Assembly: GCF_004138325.1 (NCBI RefSeq)
Contig: NZ_SBLB01000001.1
Span: forward strand, 496,001 to 560,000
DNA: 64,000 nt
Direction: 5' to 3'
Source: Spirosoma sordidisoli
GTDB taxonomy: Bacteria > Bacteroidota > Bacteroidia > Cytophagales > Spirosomataceae
Both the position numbers and the translations under genes were made by a program. The notes beneath the pieces are model-generated. The model searched no databases. It was given only the letters and a program-made list of their open reading frames with translations, and was not told the DNA's origin. Shown piece after piece: positions 10,201-18,828 of this stretch. Numbering within the stretch: the first letter of the stretch is position 1; every line of letters begins with the position of its first letter.

Positions 10201-10710
10201 ATTAACCGCGAATTCGGCCTGACAAAAAACGAAAATCCGCTGCAGGGTTCGTTCGTTGTTGAAGAGCTTACGGACCTGGTCGAAGAAGCCGTCTATCAGG
10301 AATTTCTGGCCATTAACGAACGCGGAGGGGTGCTGGGCGCCATGGAACGGATGTACCAGCGCAGCAAGATTCAGGAAGAATCGATGTACTACGAAACCCT
10401 GAAACACAACGGCGACCTGCCCATCGTGGGGGTCAACACCTTCCTCGACCCCAACGGCTCACCTACCATCGTGCCGGCCGAAGTGATCCGTAGCACCGAC
10501 GACGAAAAACGCAGCCAGGTCGACAACTGCCGGACCTTTCAGGAGCGTCATCGCGCCGAAGCCGAGGTAGCACTGGCCAACCTCCAGGCTACCGCCCTGG
10601 CCAATGGAAACCTATTCGAGAGCCTGATGGAGGCCGCCAAAGTTTGTTCGCTGGGTCAGCTCAGCAATGCCCTGTACGCCGTAGGGGGCAAGTATCGCCG
10701 AAATATGTAA
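7270..10710 (+). CDS. icmF: Fused isobutyryl-CoA mutase IcmF (B12 domain - G-protein chaperone - mutase)
   Basis: A 1146-residue fusion enzyme. The order is: B12-binding Rossmann domain at about 15-150 (the FDGHDAAIN block with the cobalt-ligand His, then [12 protein letters not shown]); a MeaI-like GTPase from about 205 (P-loop GTGGAGKSS, then [16 protein letters not shown], and the NKFD guanine motif); a helical linker; and the acyl-CoA mutase TIM barrel from about 560 to the end ([46 protein letters not shown]). IcmF interconverts isobutyryl-CoA and n-butyryl-CoA with adenosylcobalamin; the fused GTPase acts as its reactivation chaperone. The ATG at 7270 is chosen because an upstream ATG at 7150 adds 40 residues that do not resemble the family. 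Codons 474-506 are an in-frame palindromic insertion (see 8689-8786). Confidence 0.93.
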   Translation: MIATPAKPQSQPETGWTHKIRIVTAASLFDGHDAAINLMRRLMQASGAEVIHLGHNRSVAEIVDCAIQEDVQGIAITSYQGGHLEFFKYMYDLLNERGAGHIRIFGGGGGTILPSEIDELHAYGITRIYSPDDGRAMGLQGMINDLLQQCDFELPPLPTTDPIDVHAIPRLITTAENERATEKQRPGEPAFAAQRPDGALSNPPVLGITGTGGAGKSSLVDELVLRYLRTYPDKTLAIISVDPSKRKTGGALLGDRIRMNTIHNPRVYMRSLATRQSNLALSRHVQDAIDVCKAAHFDLIIVETSGIGQSDTEITEHADKTLYVMTAEYGAATQLEKIDMLDFADVIAINKFDKRGSLDALRDVRKQYRRNHNLWDTADDALPILGTIASQFNDPGMNALFDRLMETLGLSPGPVASNAEIQGTTPAPPQAIIPPDRVRYLAEIVEESRRYDAFVNEQTALARQLYQIDGVLQTLSVVVDPDSGGVASRGETLPTPRPGSATTDRVSVHTELQKLYTELEARLHPDCRYWLQQWPAMQQRYTADVYEFKVRDKVIRQPLYTETLSHLKIPKVSLPKYHDWGDVLRWLLTENVPGEFPYAAGVFPLKREGEDPTRMFAGEGGPERTNRRFHYVSKGQPAKRLSTAFDSVTLYGEDPALRPDIFGKVGNSGVSVCTLDDAKKLYSGFDLCDPATSVSMTINGPAPMLLAFFLNAAIDQQCEKWLADNADSLKLASAPHAPAYNGPLPEGNSGLGLGLLGTTGDRVLPREVYEQIKADTLRKVRGTVQADILKEDQAQNTCIFSTEFALKMMGDIQQYFTDNRVQNFYSVSISGYHIAEAGANPISQLAFTLSNGFTFVEYYLSRGMRVDDFAPNLSFFFSNGMDPEYTVLGRVARRIWAKAMKHKYRGNDRSQKLKYHIQTSGRSLHAQEIAFNDIRTTLQALLAIYDNTNSLHTNAYDEAITTPTEESVRRAMAIQLVINREFGLTKNENPLQGSFVVEELTDLVEEAVYQEFLAINERGGVLGAMERMYQRSKIQEESMYYETLKHNGDLPIVGVNTFLDPNGSPTIVPAEVIRSTDDEKRSQVDNCRTFQERHRAEAEVALANLQATALANGNLFESLMEAAKVCSLGQLSNALYAVGGKYRRNM
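8689..8786. repeat. Palindromic element inserted in frame within icmF
   Basis: Bases 8689-8713 and 8762-8786 form a 25-bp inverted repeat with one mismatch (8705 against 8770). Inside it a second 6-bp stem (8717-8722 with 8753-8758) continues the hairpin. The element begins at a codon boundary of icmF and is translated as about 33 residues rich in Gly, Ser, Pro, Thr and Asp, while the flanking linker ([12 protein letters not shown] before, [15 protein letters not shown] after) is helical and ordinary for the family. Similar selfish palindromes inside genes are known in Rickettsia (RPE). No second copy of this sequence is seen elsewhere in the window. Confidence 0.8.
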
Positions 10711-10719
10711 AGAATCACC

Positions 10720-10757
10720 GCCCGACGGCTGCTGATAAAACCAACCGTCGGGCCTTT
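10720..10757 (+). terminator. Terminator after icmF
   Basis: A 9-bp perfect stem (10720-10728 with 10745-10753) with a 16-base loop is followed by CTTTT, starting 10 bases after the icmF stop. This fits an intrinsic terminator. Confidence 0.65.
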
Positions 10758-10824
10758 TCGTACGTTTAGTCTATAAGCAGAAACGGCCGGATAGCCCAGC
10801 CGTTGGCTGTTTTTTCAACAACCT

Positions 10825-11508
10825 ATGCAGTTGCTCCATCCGTCGACGGTCGTTTTACTGATTGCGCTCCCCGATACCCACGAGGCCAGCCGCAAGTCAG
10901 TAGCCAGCCTGTCGACCTGGCGCGCCATGCGTCGGTTAGTCGAGCAAAAGGCGCAGGCTGCGGGGCTGCCGCTGCTCTCTTCCGATCAGCTCATCGACCA
11001 CCGGGGCTCGTTTGGCAACCAGCTCAGTTCGGCCGTTTCGGCAGCTTTTGCGCGCGGTTACGAACGGGTCATCTGCGTGGGGAACGACTGCCCCGACCTA
11101 TCGCCCGTTGATCTGCGCCGGGCGGCCAGCGCGCTGGCTGCGGGCCAGCTGCCGGTCGGCCCCGACCGCCGGGGCGGGCTCTACCTGGTTGGTTTCGATC
11201 AGGCCCGGTTTAAGGCCGATGTGGTAGCTCAACTACCCTGGCAAACCGGTCAGCTGGCCGATGCGATGCGGCAGTTCGTCTCATCGCAGGATGCCGCACT
11301 GCTCGAACTCCCCGTCCGGACCGACCTGAACAACTCCGCCGACATTATCCGGATTCGATGGACGGGGCAGGTTGCCAGTCGTCTGCTCAACACCATCCGA
11401 CAAGCTCTGTCGCCCACCCGAACGGCCGCCTGTTGCGGGCACTGCGGCTCCGGTCTGGCACTGGCTATCGACCCCTCGTCGGGCCGCGCTCCGCCCCTCT
11501 TTGCCTGA
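10825..11508 (+). CDS. DUF2064 (TIGR04282-type) GT-A-like protein
   Basis: A 227-residue cytosolic protein. The features of the DUF2064 family are present: an internal Gln/Gly segment (GSFGNQLSSAVSAAFARGYERVICVGNDCPDL) where GNDCPDL matches the family's GxDxPxL nucleotide/metal region, and GPDRRGGLYLVGF, which matches the GPxxDGGYxLxG block. The family has a GT-A glycosyltransferase-like fold and an unproven function. The C-terminal 40 residues are Arg/Ala rich and look poorly conserved. It sits between icmF and a TonB receptor on the same strand but with gaps over 100 bases on each side, so it may be its own transcript. Confidence 0.75.
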   Translation: MQLLHPSTVVLLIALPDTHEASRKSVASLSTWRAMRRLVEQKAQAAGLPLLSSDQLIDHRGSFGNQLSSAVSAAFARGYERVICVGNDCPDLSPVDLRRAASALAAGQLPVGPDRRGGLYLVGFDQARFKADVVAQLPWQTGQLADAMRQFVSSQDAALLELPVRTDLNNSADIIRIRWTGQVASRLLNTIRQALSPTRTAACCGHCGSGLALAIDPSSGRAPPLFA

Positions 11509-11657
11509 CGCGCTGCGTCCTCTTCCTGTTCATTCTCCGGATCGTTTCATAATCGGTCTGTTCAAACCGGCACGTGTCTGGCTAACCCGGCTGCGTGCGC
11601 TGATGCCCCTGCTTAGTAAGGCAGGCTGTTTTTCGTTTATTGTCTACCAATTCATTC

Positions 11658-14600
11658 ATGAAACAAGTACTCTACACACTCGTGCTCCTGCTGGGCACCT
11701 GCTCAACGTTACTGGCCCAAACGGATCTGGACATTACGGTTCTTCAGCTGACCCGACAAACGCCGGTCGAAGGCGCTACGGTTTACCTCGAAAACAACGC
11801 CATTGGCCTCTCAACGTCCGGCATTACCAATGCGCAGGGTAAAATTCAGTTCAGAGCCCTGCCTCTCAACGGCAGCTACCGCGTTTTCACCCGCGACGAT
11901 GCGAACTACCTCGAAACCTCGTCCGACAATATCGAACTCCGCACCAACGGCCGCCGATCGGTAACGCTGCTGCTCCCCACCCGGACCGAACAAACGCTGA
12001 ACGAGGTGGTGGTTCGCAGCACGAGCACCTCGCGGATCAACACCGTCAATGCCGAAGTATCGTCGGAGATGGTCATTCAGAAGGTGCAGGAGCTGCCGGT
12101 CGAAGGGCGCGATATCACCCGGGTGCTGTACCGCTTGCCGAACGTCAGCCAGGCAACGGGTTTCTTTCCCGAGGCTCCCAACGTCAGCATCAACGGCGCC
12201 AACGGCCTGTTCAACAACTACCTCATCGACGGGCAGGATAACAACGAGCGGTTTCTGGGGGGGCAGCGGTTTGCCATGCCCGTTGGCTTCGTGCGTAACA
12301 TCTCGGTGCTGACCAACAACTACACCGTCGAGTTCGGCAACACCGGCAACGGCATTATCAACCTGACAACCCGATCGGGCAGCAACGAAACCACGGGCGA
12401 GGTATTTCTGCTGTCGCGGCCCGGCCGACTCACCGATTCGCCCTCGGCCTACGCGCAGCGCGATCTGTCGGGCAATCAGGTTAAAGATGGGTTTCAGCGG
12501 TTCCAGGGCGGTTTCGGCATCGGCGGGGCGCTGGTGAAGAACAAAACCTTCTACTACCTCAACTACGAACACACCACCGACGTGAAAGACAACCTGCTGA
12601 CGGCACCGGCGCTGGGCGTTAACCAGACCATTCGCGGTACCAACCAGTTCGATCTGATCTCGGGTAAACTCGACCAGTTCTGGAGCAGCAAGTTTCATTC
12701 GTCGCTGCGGGCCAACGTCGGTATTGTGGCCATTGGCCGGCAGGCAGGCGGGCTAACCGGCGGTAATGCCTTTCCGTCGGCAGCCAACGCGCAGGACCGC
12801 AACTCGATCACCATTGCCAACAAAAACATTTACACGACCGACCGGTTCACGTCCGAGACCAATCTGCAGTACGCCCGTTTTCGCTGGAACTACGCCCGGG
12901 CGCTCAACCCCAATAGCCCGAGCGTTACAGTACTCGATCCGCAGGGCGTCGGCATTGCTTTCCTGGGGCATCCGGGCTACCTGTTCGACGAGCTCGAAAA
13001 CACCGTTCAGGTGCAGCAGAAGCTCACGCTTTACCGGGGCAACCACACCATCCGGGCCGGCGTGGAGCTGATCAGCGGCACCCATTCGCTGTTTGGCGGA
13101 GGTAACCCCAACGGCAGTTATACCGTTCAGCTAACCCAGCCCCAGCTCGACGCGCTGCGGAGCCGCAACCTCGGAGCCGCGCTTAGCCCGTCTGACATTC
13201 CGGCCGATGTGACGGTGCTGGGTTATTCGGTTGAACTGCGTCCCAACTCGTTCGGCAAAACCCAGAATATTCTGAGTGGGTACCTCGAAGACCAGTGGTC
13301 GGTCAGCGACAAGCTGAATCTGACGCTGGGCCTGCGCTACGATTACGACAACCTGTCGAAAGGCGGGGCGGCTTCCGGCGATTTCAACAACCTGGCTCCG
13401 CGCTTCAGTGCCAACTACAAACTCAGCCCCCGCAGCAGCCTGCGCGGTGGCGTCGGGCTTTTCTACGACAAGATTCTGTACACGATTTACAGCGATGCGC
13501 TGGCCCAGAACAACACCTCGGCCGACTACCGGCGCCAGCTACAGGCCCTGATCGATACCGGTATTCTGCCCACATCGACCAGCCTGGACCGCATCACCTA
13601 CGACGGCAACCTGTCGGTGGGCGGCACCAGCAGCGGGGGCGCTCCGGTTCGTTACCTGCAGGGCCCTTCGGCCGAGTCGTTTGCGGGGCAGCGTAACACC
13701 TTCAACGGGGGCGAAAACCGGATCCTGAACCCCAACGGTTACCAGAACCCGTATACCGTTCAGACGTCGATCGGTTATCAGTACCAGATCAACAGCAACA
13801 CCCTGTTCTACGTCGATGCAGTGTATAACCACGGCTATAACCTCTTCCGGACCCGCAACCTGAACGCTCCCGCCCCCTGGGACTATAGTCTGAGCGGACA
13901 GCTTGGTATTGCCCGGTCTACGGCCACCGCCGACTCGACACGGCCCATCCCCGTATATACCGGCGCCGGTGGAGCACAGTTCGTGTCGATCAATGGCCAG
14001 CGACTGGCGGGCGGGGCCAAAAGCATCGTGGTGACCGAAACCGCCGGCGAGTCAGAATACTACGCGCTGAGCTTCAACTTTCAGAAAGACCGGGGCACGG
14101 GTCCGCTGGCCTACCGCCTGATTTATACCCTGTCGTCGCTGCGAAACAATACGGAAGATATTAACTTCCGGGCGCAGGATGCCAACAATTTCGCGGCCGA
14201 GTGGGGTCCGTCGGTCAACGATCGCCGGCATATCATCAACGGTATTGTCAACGTTTACCCCCTCAAAAACCTGACCCTGACGGTGGCCGCCCTGATCCAG
14301 AGTGGCCAGCCCATCAACCGGATTCCCGACGCGTCGCAGTATTACCTGGTCAACAGCCGCTTGTCACCCGTTCTTATAGGTGGTACGCGCCGGTTCACCA
14401 ACGACCTCAACGGCGACGGTGGCTCGTTTGGGGATGCCTACCAGGGTAACAGCGACCGGCAGCCCGGCCAATCGCGCAACAGCGACCGCCTGCCCTGGTC
14501 CGAAACAATCGACGCCAGTGTTCAGTATCAACTGCCGGTTGGCGACCGCGGCCGACTCGAGATCCGCGCCGATGCCTTTAACGTGCTCAACACGGTGAAC

Positions 14601-14729
14601 CTGAGTGGGTATTCCAATAATGCCACCCAGAGCAATCAGATTCAGGTTGGCCCCCCATCGGCGGGTATCCTCCAGAAGAATGCTGCGCCCCCACGCCAGT
14701 TCCAGTTTGGCGTGCGGTACCTGTTTTAA
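11658..14729 (+). CDS. Oar-like TonB-dependent receptor
   Basis: A 1023-residue outer-membrane protein. The ATG at 11658 opens a signal peptide (MKQVLYTLVLLLGTC...LLAQ). Next comes a carboxypeptidase-regulatory-like domain (about 25-110), a plug domain (VQELPVEGRDITRVLYRLPNV, then the LIDGQDNNERFLGG block), and a long beta-barrel with alternating aromatic strands that ends in the typical terminal aromatic F (QFQFGVRYLF). The plug type and the absence of a classic TonB box resemble Oar-type receptors. The substrate is unknown, and no SusD partner lies next to it, so a SusC role is unlikely. A strong terminator follows the stop. Confidence 0.88.
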   Translation: MKQVLYTLVLLLGTCSTLLAQTDLDITVLQLTRQTPVEGATVYLENNAIGLSTSGITNAQGKIQFRALPLNGSYRVFTRDDANYLETSSDNIELRTNGRRSVTLLLPTRTEQTLNEVVVRSTSTSRINTVNAEVSSEMVIQKVQELPVEGRDITRVLYRLPNVSQATGFFPEAPNVSINGANGLFNNYLIDGQDNNERFLGGQRFAMPVGFVRNISVLTNNYTVEFGNTGNGIINLTTRSGSNETTGEVFLLSRPGRLTDSPSAYAQRDLSGNQVKDGFQRFQGGFGIGGALVKNKTFYYLNYEHTTDVKDNLLTAPALGVNQTIRGTNQFDLISGKLDQFWSSKFHSSLRANVGIVAIGRQAGGLTGGNAFPSAANAQDRNSITIANKNIYTTDRFTSETNLQYARFRWNYARALNPNSPSVTVLDPQGVGIAFLGHPGYLFDELENTVQVQQKLTLYRGNHTIRAGVELISGTHSLFGGGNPNGSYTVQLTQPQLDALRSRNLGAALSPSDIPADVTVLGYSVELRPNSFGKTQNILSGYLEDQWSVSDKLNLTLGLRYDYDNLSKGGAASGDFNNLAPRFSANYKLSPRSSLRGGVGLFYDKILYTIYSDALAQNNTSADYRRQLQALIDTGILPTSTSLDRITYDGNLSVGGTSSGGAPVRYLQGPSAESFAGQRNTFNGGENRILNPNGYQNPYTVQTSIGYQYQINSNTLFYVDAVYNHGYNLFRTRNLNAPAPWDYSLSGQLGIARSTATADSTRPIPVYTGAGGAQFVSINGQRLAGGAKSIVVTETAGESEYYALSFNFQKDRGTGPLAYRLIYTLSSLRNNTEDINFRAQDANNFAAEWGPSVNDRRHIINGIVNVYPLKNLTLTVAALIQSGQPINRIPDASQYYLVNSRLSPVLIGGTRRFTNDLNGDGGSFGDAYQGNSDRQPGQSRNSDRLPWSETIDASVQYQLPVGDRGRLEIRADAFNVLNTVNLSGYSNNATQSNQIQVGPPSAGILQKNAAPPRQFQFGVRYLF

Positions 14730-14743
14730 CCAGGATAACTACC

Positions 14744-14790
14744 ACACCAAAAAGGGGCACCGAATATGGTTCGGTGCCCCTTTTTGGTGT
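14744..14790 (+). terminator. Strong intrinsic terminator after the Oar-like receptor
   Basis: A perfect 21-bp stem (14744-14764 with 14770-14790) closes a 5-base loop. The arms begin and end in A- and T-runs, so it can act on both strands. It starts 15 bases after the receptor stop codon. Confidence 0.9.
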
Positions 14791-14832
14791 TCACCCGTTG
14801 CGGTGTTCCCACAGCAACCCGACCGGATGGGA

Positions 14833-14888
14833 AAACCCCACCCTCACCCGTTGCCGTGAGGACACGCCAACGGGTGAGGGTGGGGTTT
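14833..14888. repeat. 21-bp perfect intergenic palindrome
   Basis: Bases 14833-14853 and 14868-14888 are exact reverse complements around a 14-base loop. The arms are C-rich on the left and G-rich on the right. It lies just past a complete terminator, so a second terminator is not needed, and a REP-like mobile palindrome is the better reading. Confidence 0.7.
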
Positions 14889-14921
14889 GGCGGGGGTTGT
14901 CGTATCGGTGATTGTAGCGAT

Positions 14922-16247
14922 TCAGTTGGGCATCATCATGGGAGTCGGGTCGCATTCGAGCCGGTACACGCGATGGCTTTGCTGACGATGCAGGCTGTCG
15001 AACTCTGTAATGGATATGTACAGGTCATCGGATGGCGTTTGCGACGAGCTCACCAGCCGAATTTCGTGACTGGCTCCGTCGAACTCGATGACCCGGGTCC
15101 AGGTTTTGCCCGAATCGTAGCTGCACATGAGCAGACTTTTGGCCTGGCTCGACAGACAGCTGTAGGTCGTAGCCCATAATTCGCTACCCGATGCGCCCTG
15201 CCGCGTTACCAGGTTCATCACCGGACTCCGGCGGTACGGATCGGGTAACGTTAGCTTCTCGAAACGAACTCCGTCAACGGTTCTGACGATGAAGTTGGTG
15301 CCGCCCAGGTAGTCGCTGCCAAAGACCACCGCGTCCTGCGTTTCGGCCATCGACAGGTAGCCGCCCGTCTGATGGTGGTAGCGGTTAATCAGCTGCCAGC
15401 CCGTCGTAAACCCAGTCGATTCGTTCACCAGCGCCCGGTTCGACCAGATTTGTTTTTTGTTATCCCCATCGGTCAGGAAAACAGCCTTTGCCGTAGCCGA
15501 ATACCGCACCAGGTGCACGTGTTTGTTGACCCCCTGTCGCTGCAGAAAATCAGACGAAGTCCAGGTTTCGCCCCCGTCGATGGACGAATAGACATAGGCC
15601 AGGTTCTGCCAGGATCGTCCGTGCCAGATGGACCCGTATTCGCCCAGCAGCAGCGTATGATCGGGCAGTTCGGTCATGCCGTTGTTGAACAGGAAATAGC
15701 TGATCGGCGTCGACAGGTTCAATACCGGCCTGAACGACAGTCCGCCATCCCGGCTTTGGTAAACAACCCCTTTTACACACACAAACAGCGTCGAGTGCTG
15801 GCTCACAAACAGTGACGCGATGGGGTGCTGAAATTCGTGAAGCACCTCAACCGACTGGCTCCGGTCAACGCTGACAACCAGCGCATTGGGCCTGGAAAAC
15901 AAGCAGCCGTATAATCGGCCATCGGTCGCCTGAAAACTGTACTTCCAATCGACCGGCACCGCCCTGAACGACAGCCCCGCGTTGATGGATACTGAACCGG
16001 CGGCCGTATTTTTCCGGAGCCAGACCCGATCGTTGGTGATCGAAAAAAACGACTGATCCGTGAAAGAAACGTATCGGTTTCCAAGCCGGAACAGGCGGAG
16101 CCGGTGAACAATCTCCCAGCGCAGGAACGAAACGCACTCGCGCAGTTTACCGACCCGGTAGAGATCGACGGCAAGATCCCACAAGCGCTTTATAATCAGC
16201 GGATCGGGCTGCCGGAGCAACGCAAAGTATTTTGACGAAATATCCAT
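14922..16247 (-). CDS. Beta-propeller (BNR/sialidase-like) protein of unknown function
   Basis: A 441-residue protein without a signal peptide. Several Asp-box-like turns are visible: SRDGGLSFRP, SSIDGGETWTSS and SYDSGKTWTRV fit the S-x-D-x-G-x-T/S-W/F pattern of BNR repeats, which mark the blades of sialidase-type propellers. The catalytic Arg triad and Tyr/Glu pair of true sialidases were not identified, so enzymatic activity is not claimed. The N-terminal 70 residues (RLWDLAVDLYRVGKLRECVSFLRWEIVHRLRLFRLG) are helical. It follows a methyltransferase by 41 bases on the same strand. Such pairs occur in Bacteroidota glycan-related loci, but nothing here proves that link. Confidence 0.72.
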   Translation of the reverse strand: MDISSKYFALLRQPDPLIIKRLWDLAVDLYRVGKLRECVSFLRWEIVHRLRLFRLGNRYVSFTDQSFFSITNDRVWLRKNTAAGSVSINAGLSFRAVPVDWKYSFQATDGRLYGCLFSRPNALVVSVDRSQSVEVLHEFQHPIASLFVSQHSTLFVCVKGVVYQSRDGGLSFRPVLNLSTPISYFLFNNGMTELPDHTLLLGEYGSIWHGRSWQNLAYVYSSIDGGETWTSSDFLQRQGVNKHVHLVRYSATAKAVFLTDGDNKKQIWSNRALVNESTGFTTGWQLINRYHHQTGGYLSMAETQDAVVFGSDYLGGTNFIVRTVDGVRFEKLTLPDPYRRSPVMNLVTRQGASGSELWATTYSCLSSQAKSLLMCSYDSGKTWTRVIEFDGASHEIRLVSSSQTPSDDLYISITEFDSLHRQQSHRVYRLECDPTPMMMPN

Positions 16248-16288
16248 TACAGTGATCTGAAAGGGTGGATAGAAAAAGAACCTGGTGG

Positions 16289-17131
16289 CTACTGCGCCCG
16301 CATGGGTACGGTGCGCTGCGCCACCAGCGTATACATGAGCTGGCTCTTGTGGTGCTGGGCAAAATACTGGGTATGGTAGCTGATCTGAATATCACCGAAA
16401 CCCAGCACCCCCAGCGCCTGCTCGAGCAGTTCGGGCGACAGGTGCCACCAGGTTTCTTCCGGGTGCCCGATGGCCGGGTCGGGCCGGAAAATCATCGACG
16501 GGCCGAAAAGCTTCTGACGGATCGCTCGTACGGCTCCTTTGCCGAGCCAGCCAAACAGCGTGTTGATAAGCCGCTGGCGGTTATTGTCGAGGATGTCGGT
16601 AATGATAATGGTTTCGCGGGTGATCCGGGCGGCCTGCTGCAGGGCCAGGAACGGGTCGCGGATGTGGAGCAGGATACTGCCAAACGTAGTTATATCGACT
16701 TGCCCGACCGAGTCCGGAATGTGGTATACCGAGCCATGGACATATTCGCAGGAGGAGTTGAGCAGCGAATGGGCCAGTCGGTAGGCGTTGTTGATTTTCC
16801 GGATGTGGTTTTTCCGGTCGGGGGCCAGCGCAGCTGCGTTCTTATCGGCAAACGGCACAATATCCCAGTCCTGCTCGGGCGACAGGTCGTAGCTCACCAC
16901 CGACGCCCCTTTCTGCTCCATATGGAACGACAGAAAGCCGTTGGCCGCGCCCATTTCCAGAACCCGTTTGTTGGTAAGCCTTACGTTGCCCAGGTATTTC
17001 TCGGGCGACTGGCGGAGGTCCCATTCGCCTTTCATCTCGCCCAGGCCGGGCAGATCGATGGTGTGGTAGAAGTAATAATCGTCAGCATTGACAGCGGCTG
17101 GTTTTTCGACAGTTAGTGTTGAGTTCATCAT
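16289..17131 (-). CDS. Class I SAM-dependent methyltransferase
   Basis: A 280-residue cytosolic protein. Motif I is VLEMGAANGFLSFHM (about residue 58), followed by an acidic VVSYDLSPEQ block that binds the ribose of SAM, and motif IV-like ITTFGSILLHIRDPFLALQQAARIT. A MMN start gives two possible starts three bases apart. The layout resembles CmoB/DUF1698-type methyltransferases seen next to glycosyltransferases, but the substrate is unknown. It is the first gene of a probable two-gene minus-strand unit with the propeller protein, and is divergent from the sigma factor gene at 17448. Confidence 0.78.
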   Translation of the reverse strand: MMNSTLTVEKPAAVNADDYYFYHTIDLPGLGEMKGEWDLRQSPEKYLGNVRLTNKRVLEMGAANGFLSFHMEQKGASVVSYDLSPEQDWDIVPFADKNAAALAPDRKNHIRKINNAYRLAHSLLNSSCEYVHGSVYHIPDSVGQVDITTFGSILLHIRDPFLALQQAARITRETIIITDILDNNRQRLINTLFGWLGKGAVRAIRQKLFGPSMIFRPDPAIGHPEETWWHLSPELLEQALGVLGFGDIQISYHTQYFAQHHKSQLMYTLVAQRTVPMRAQ

Positions 17132-17447
17132 TGTGTTGTCCGAACATGGACGAATAAAGGGGTGTGGATATAATTTTTTGAGGAAATGACGGGCATCAGT
17201 ACGAACGTCAGGGGCCTCGATAGACAGCGGTCGCGTTTTTCATCAGTGTCAGCATCTGGTTACAGCTCTGTATCGGCGACGCCGGCAAAAGGTGAGTCGT
17301 TTCGCCCTGATTTTTTTTCAGTTTTTTTTATCCGTTTTTTTCCCGGGCGACGACTTACCTTTTGGCCGCATGACCGATTAAGCAATAAGTAGCGACCAGA
17401 CGGGTCCGTATTGGATTGGATCATATATTCGTCTATTCCACACGACT
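17132..17447. other. Divergent intergenic region with T-tracts
   Basis: This 316-base region separates the methyltransferase and the sigma factor starts. It contains three T-runs of 8, 8 and 7 bases (17311-17318, 17322-17329, 17335-17341) enclosed by an imperfect inverted repeat. A near match to the -7 box (TATATTCG) lies about 20 bases before the sigma ATG. No ORF of interest is seen. Confidence 0.6.
17284..17367. repeat. Imperfect inverted repeat enclosing phased T-tracts
   Basis: Bases 17284-17307 and 17345-17367 pair over about 19 positions with a small gap and one or two mismatches; the loop is made of three T-runs spaced 11 and 13 bases apart. The tracts come close to helical phase, so the region may be bent. 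It lies 80 bases upstream of the ECF sigma gene and could be a regulatory or terminator-like element. Confidence 0.5.
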
Positions 17448-18035
17448 ATGTCCACTCAACCGCTACCGATCTTTTCCAGAGATCAGGATTTGTACGACGC
17501 CCTGCGCCGTCGCGATGAGCGAGCTTATCAACTTTTGTACAGTGAATCGTTGCCTCCGTTTCGGTATTGGGTCATCACCAATAGCGGTACAGCCATGGAC
17601 GCCGAAGATGCTTTTCAAAAAGGGCTGCTCAATTTTCTACTCAACCTCGAAACCGGCCAATACCAGTATCAGCCCGAAACGCGGGTCACGACCGTTCTTT
17701 TCGAGTACTGCAAACGGGTCTGGTTTACCGAACTGAAATCGGCCCGGGTACGTCGGCGCGGTACCCTGCCCGAGGGCTACGAAGCGGCCGACACCGACGA
17801 TGTGCAGAGAGATCTGGAGCGGGCCGATGTGATCCGGGCCGTACGGGCGTCACTCCATCAGCTGAAAGGCGAGTGCCGAAACCTGATGGAATGGTTTTAC
17901 GTAGATGAACTGTCCCTGCGCGAAATTGCCGGGCGGCTGGGTATGAAAGAATCGTCGGTCAAATCGAAACGATACGACTGCGCCGAAAAGTTGAAAACCT
18001 ATTATCGGCAGACCGCCATCAATCAGGGACTATGA
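17448..18035 (+). CDS. ECF-type RNA polymerase sigma factor
   Basis: A 195-residue sigma-70 factor of the extracytoplasmic-function class. Region 2 is about residues 20-85 (the FRYWVITNSGTAMDAEDAFQ segment with the DAEDAFQ box), region 4 is 135-190 (FYVDELSLREIAGRLGMKESSVKSK, a helix-turn-helix that binds the -35 element). There is no C-terminal extension. The stop overlaps the start of the next gene by four bases (ATGA), so translation of the sigma and its likely anti-sigma is coupled. It recruits RNA polymerase to a small set of promoters; which ones is not known. Confidence 0.88.
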   Translation: MSTQPLPIFSRDQDLYDALRRRDERAYQLLYSESLPPFRYWVITNSGTAMDAEDAFQKGLLNFLLNLETGQYQYQPETRVTTVLFEYCKRVWFTELKSARVRRRGTLPEGYEAADTDDVQRDLERADVIRAVRASLHQLKGECRNLMEWFYVDELSLREIAGRLGMKESSVKSKRYDCAEKLKTYYRQTAINQGL

Positions 18036-18826
18036 AGTTGTCGGAGGAGCAATACGAAATCATTGATGCCTACCTGGCCAACGAATTATCGGCCGCCGAC
18101 CGGGCGGCTTTTGACGACGAGATCCGGGCCGATGCCGACCTACGGGCCGAGGTTGACCGGCAGCGTGAGTTGCGGCTTGGCCTGCGGGCCATCGGGATCG
18201 AACGGGCGCTCGACCGGGCCCGGCTTCAGTATCAGCAAACCGAATCCGCAGCCCGGGCCGTAGCGCCCGAACGGGCCGTGGTCCGTCCGTTGGGAAGCTG
18301 GCGGTACTGGGCCGCAGCCGCGTCGGTCGTGGTGGTGCTGGGGGCCGGCTACTACGCCTACCAGCAGACCGCCCGCCCGGCAACTGACCTGGCGTACAAC
18401 AACGCCCTCCCCGCCGACCCGACCAGCGAACTCCGCAAAGCGTTTCCGACGGGGGAGTTACCGTCCTCCGTCCGCAACCAGTTTCTGGACGCCCTGCGTA
18501 GCTACCAGTCTGGCAAGTACGACCAGGTCATCGACCAGCTCGCCACGCTCCCGGCCGACAAGCAGACCATCCATTACAAAAACTACCTGCTGGGGTTAAG
18601 TCATCTGGCCAACAATCAGCCCGCCGAAGCCATTCCGCTGCTGACCAAAGCCCAGGCCTCCCCTACCCGGTCGCTGCGGCAAAAAGCTGACTGGTTTCTG
18701 GCGCTGGCCTACGTAAAAAACGGACAGAAAGAGAAAGCCCTGCCGACACTGAAGCAAATCAGCAGCGACAGGGCCAACCCTTTTCACACGCAGGCGCAGC
18801 GAGTCCTGCAAAAAATCAGCAACTAG
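18032..18826 (+). CDS. Probable anti-sigma factor with C-terminal TPR-like domain
   Basis: A 264-residue membrane protein starting in a 4-base overlap with the sigma gene. The N-terminus (residues 1-85) is acidic and helical, with the ELSAADRAAFDDEI pattern of Bacteroidota anti-sigma N-domains. One membrane helix follows (WAAAASVVVVLGAGYYAY, about 92-110). The periplasmic part (125-264) has two or more TPR-like helical pairs (YKNYLLGLSHLANNQPAEAIPLL, ADWFLALAYVKNGQKEKALPTL). The N-domain would bind sigma; the TPR part would sense an envelope partner. It is not a FecR-type anti-sigma. Its stop lies only 2 bases from the stop of the opposing lipoprotein gene. Confidence 0.75.
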   Translation: MKLSEEQYEIIDAYLANELSAADRAAFDDEIRADADLRAEVDRQRELRLGLRAIGIERALDRARLQYQQTESAARAVAPERAVVRPLGSWRYWAAAASVVVVLGAGYYAYQQTARPATDLAYNNALPADPTSELRKAFPTGELPSSVRNQFLDALRSYQSGKYDQVIDQLATLPADKQTIHYKNYLLGLSHLANNQPAEAIPLLTKAQASPTRSLRQKADWFLALAYVKNGQKEKALPTLKQISSDRANPFHTQAQRVLQKISN

Positions 18827-18828
18827 CT

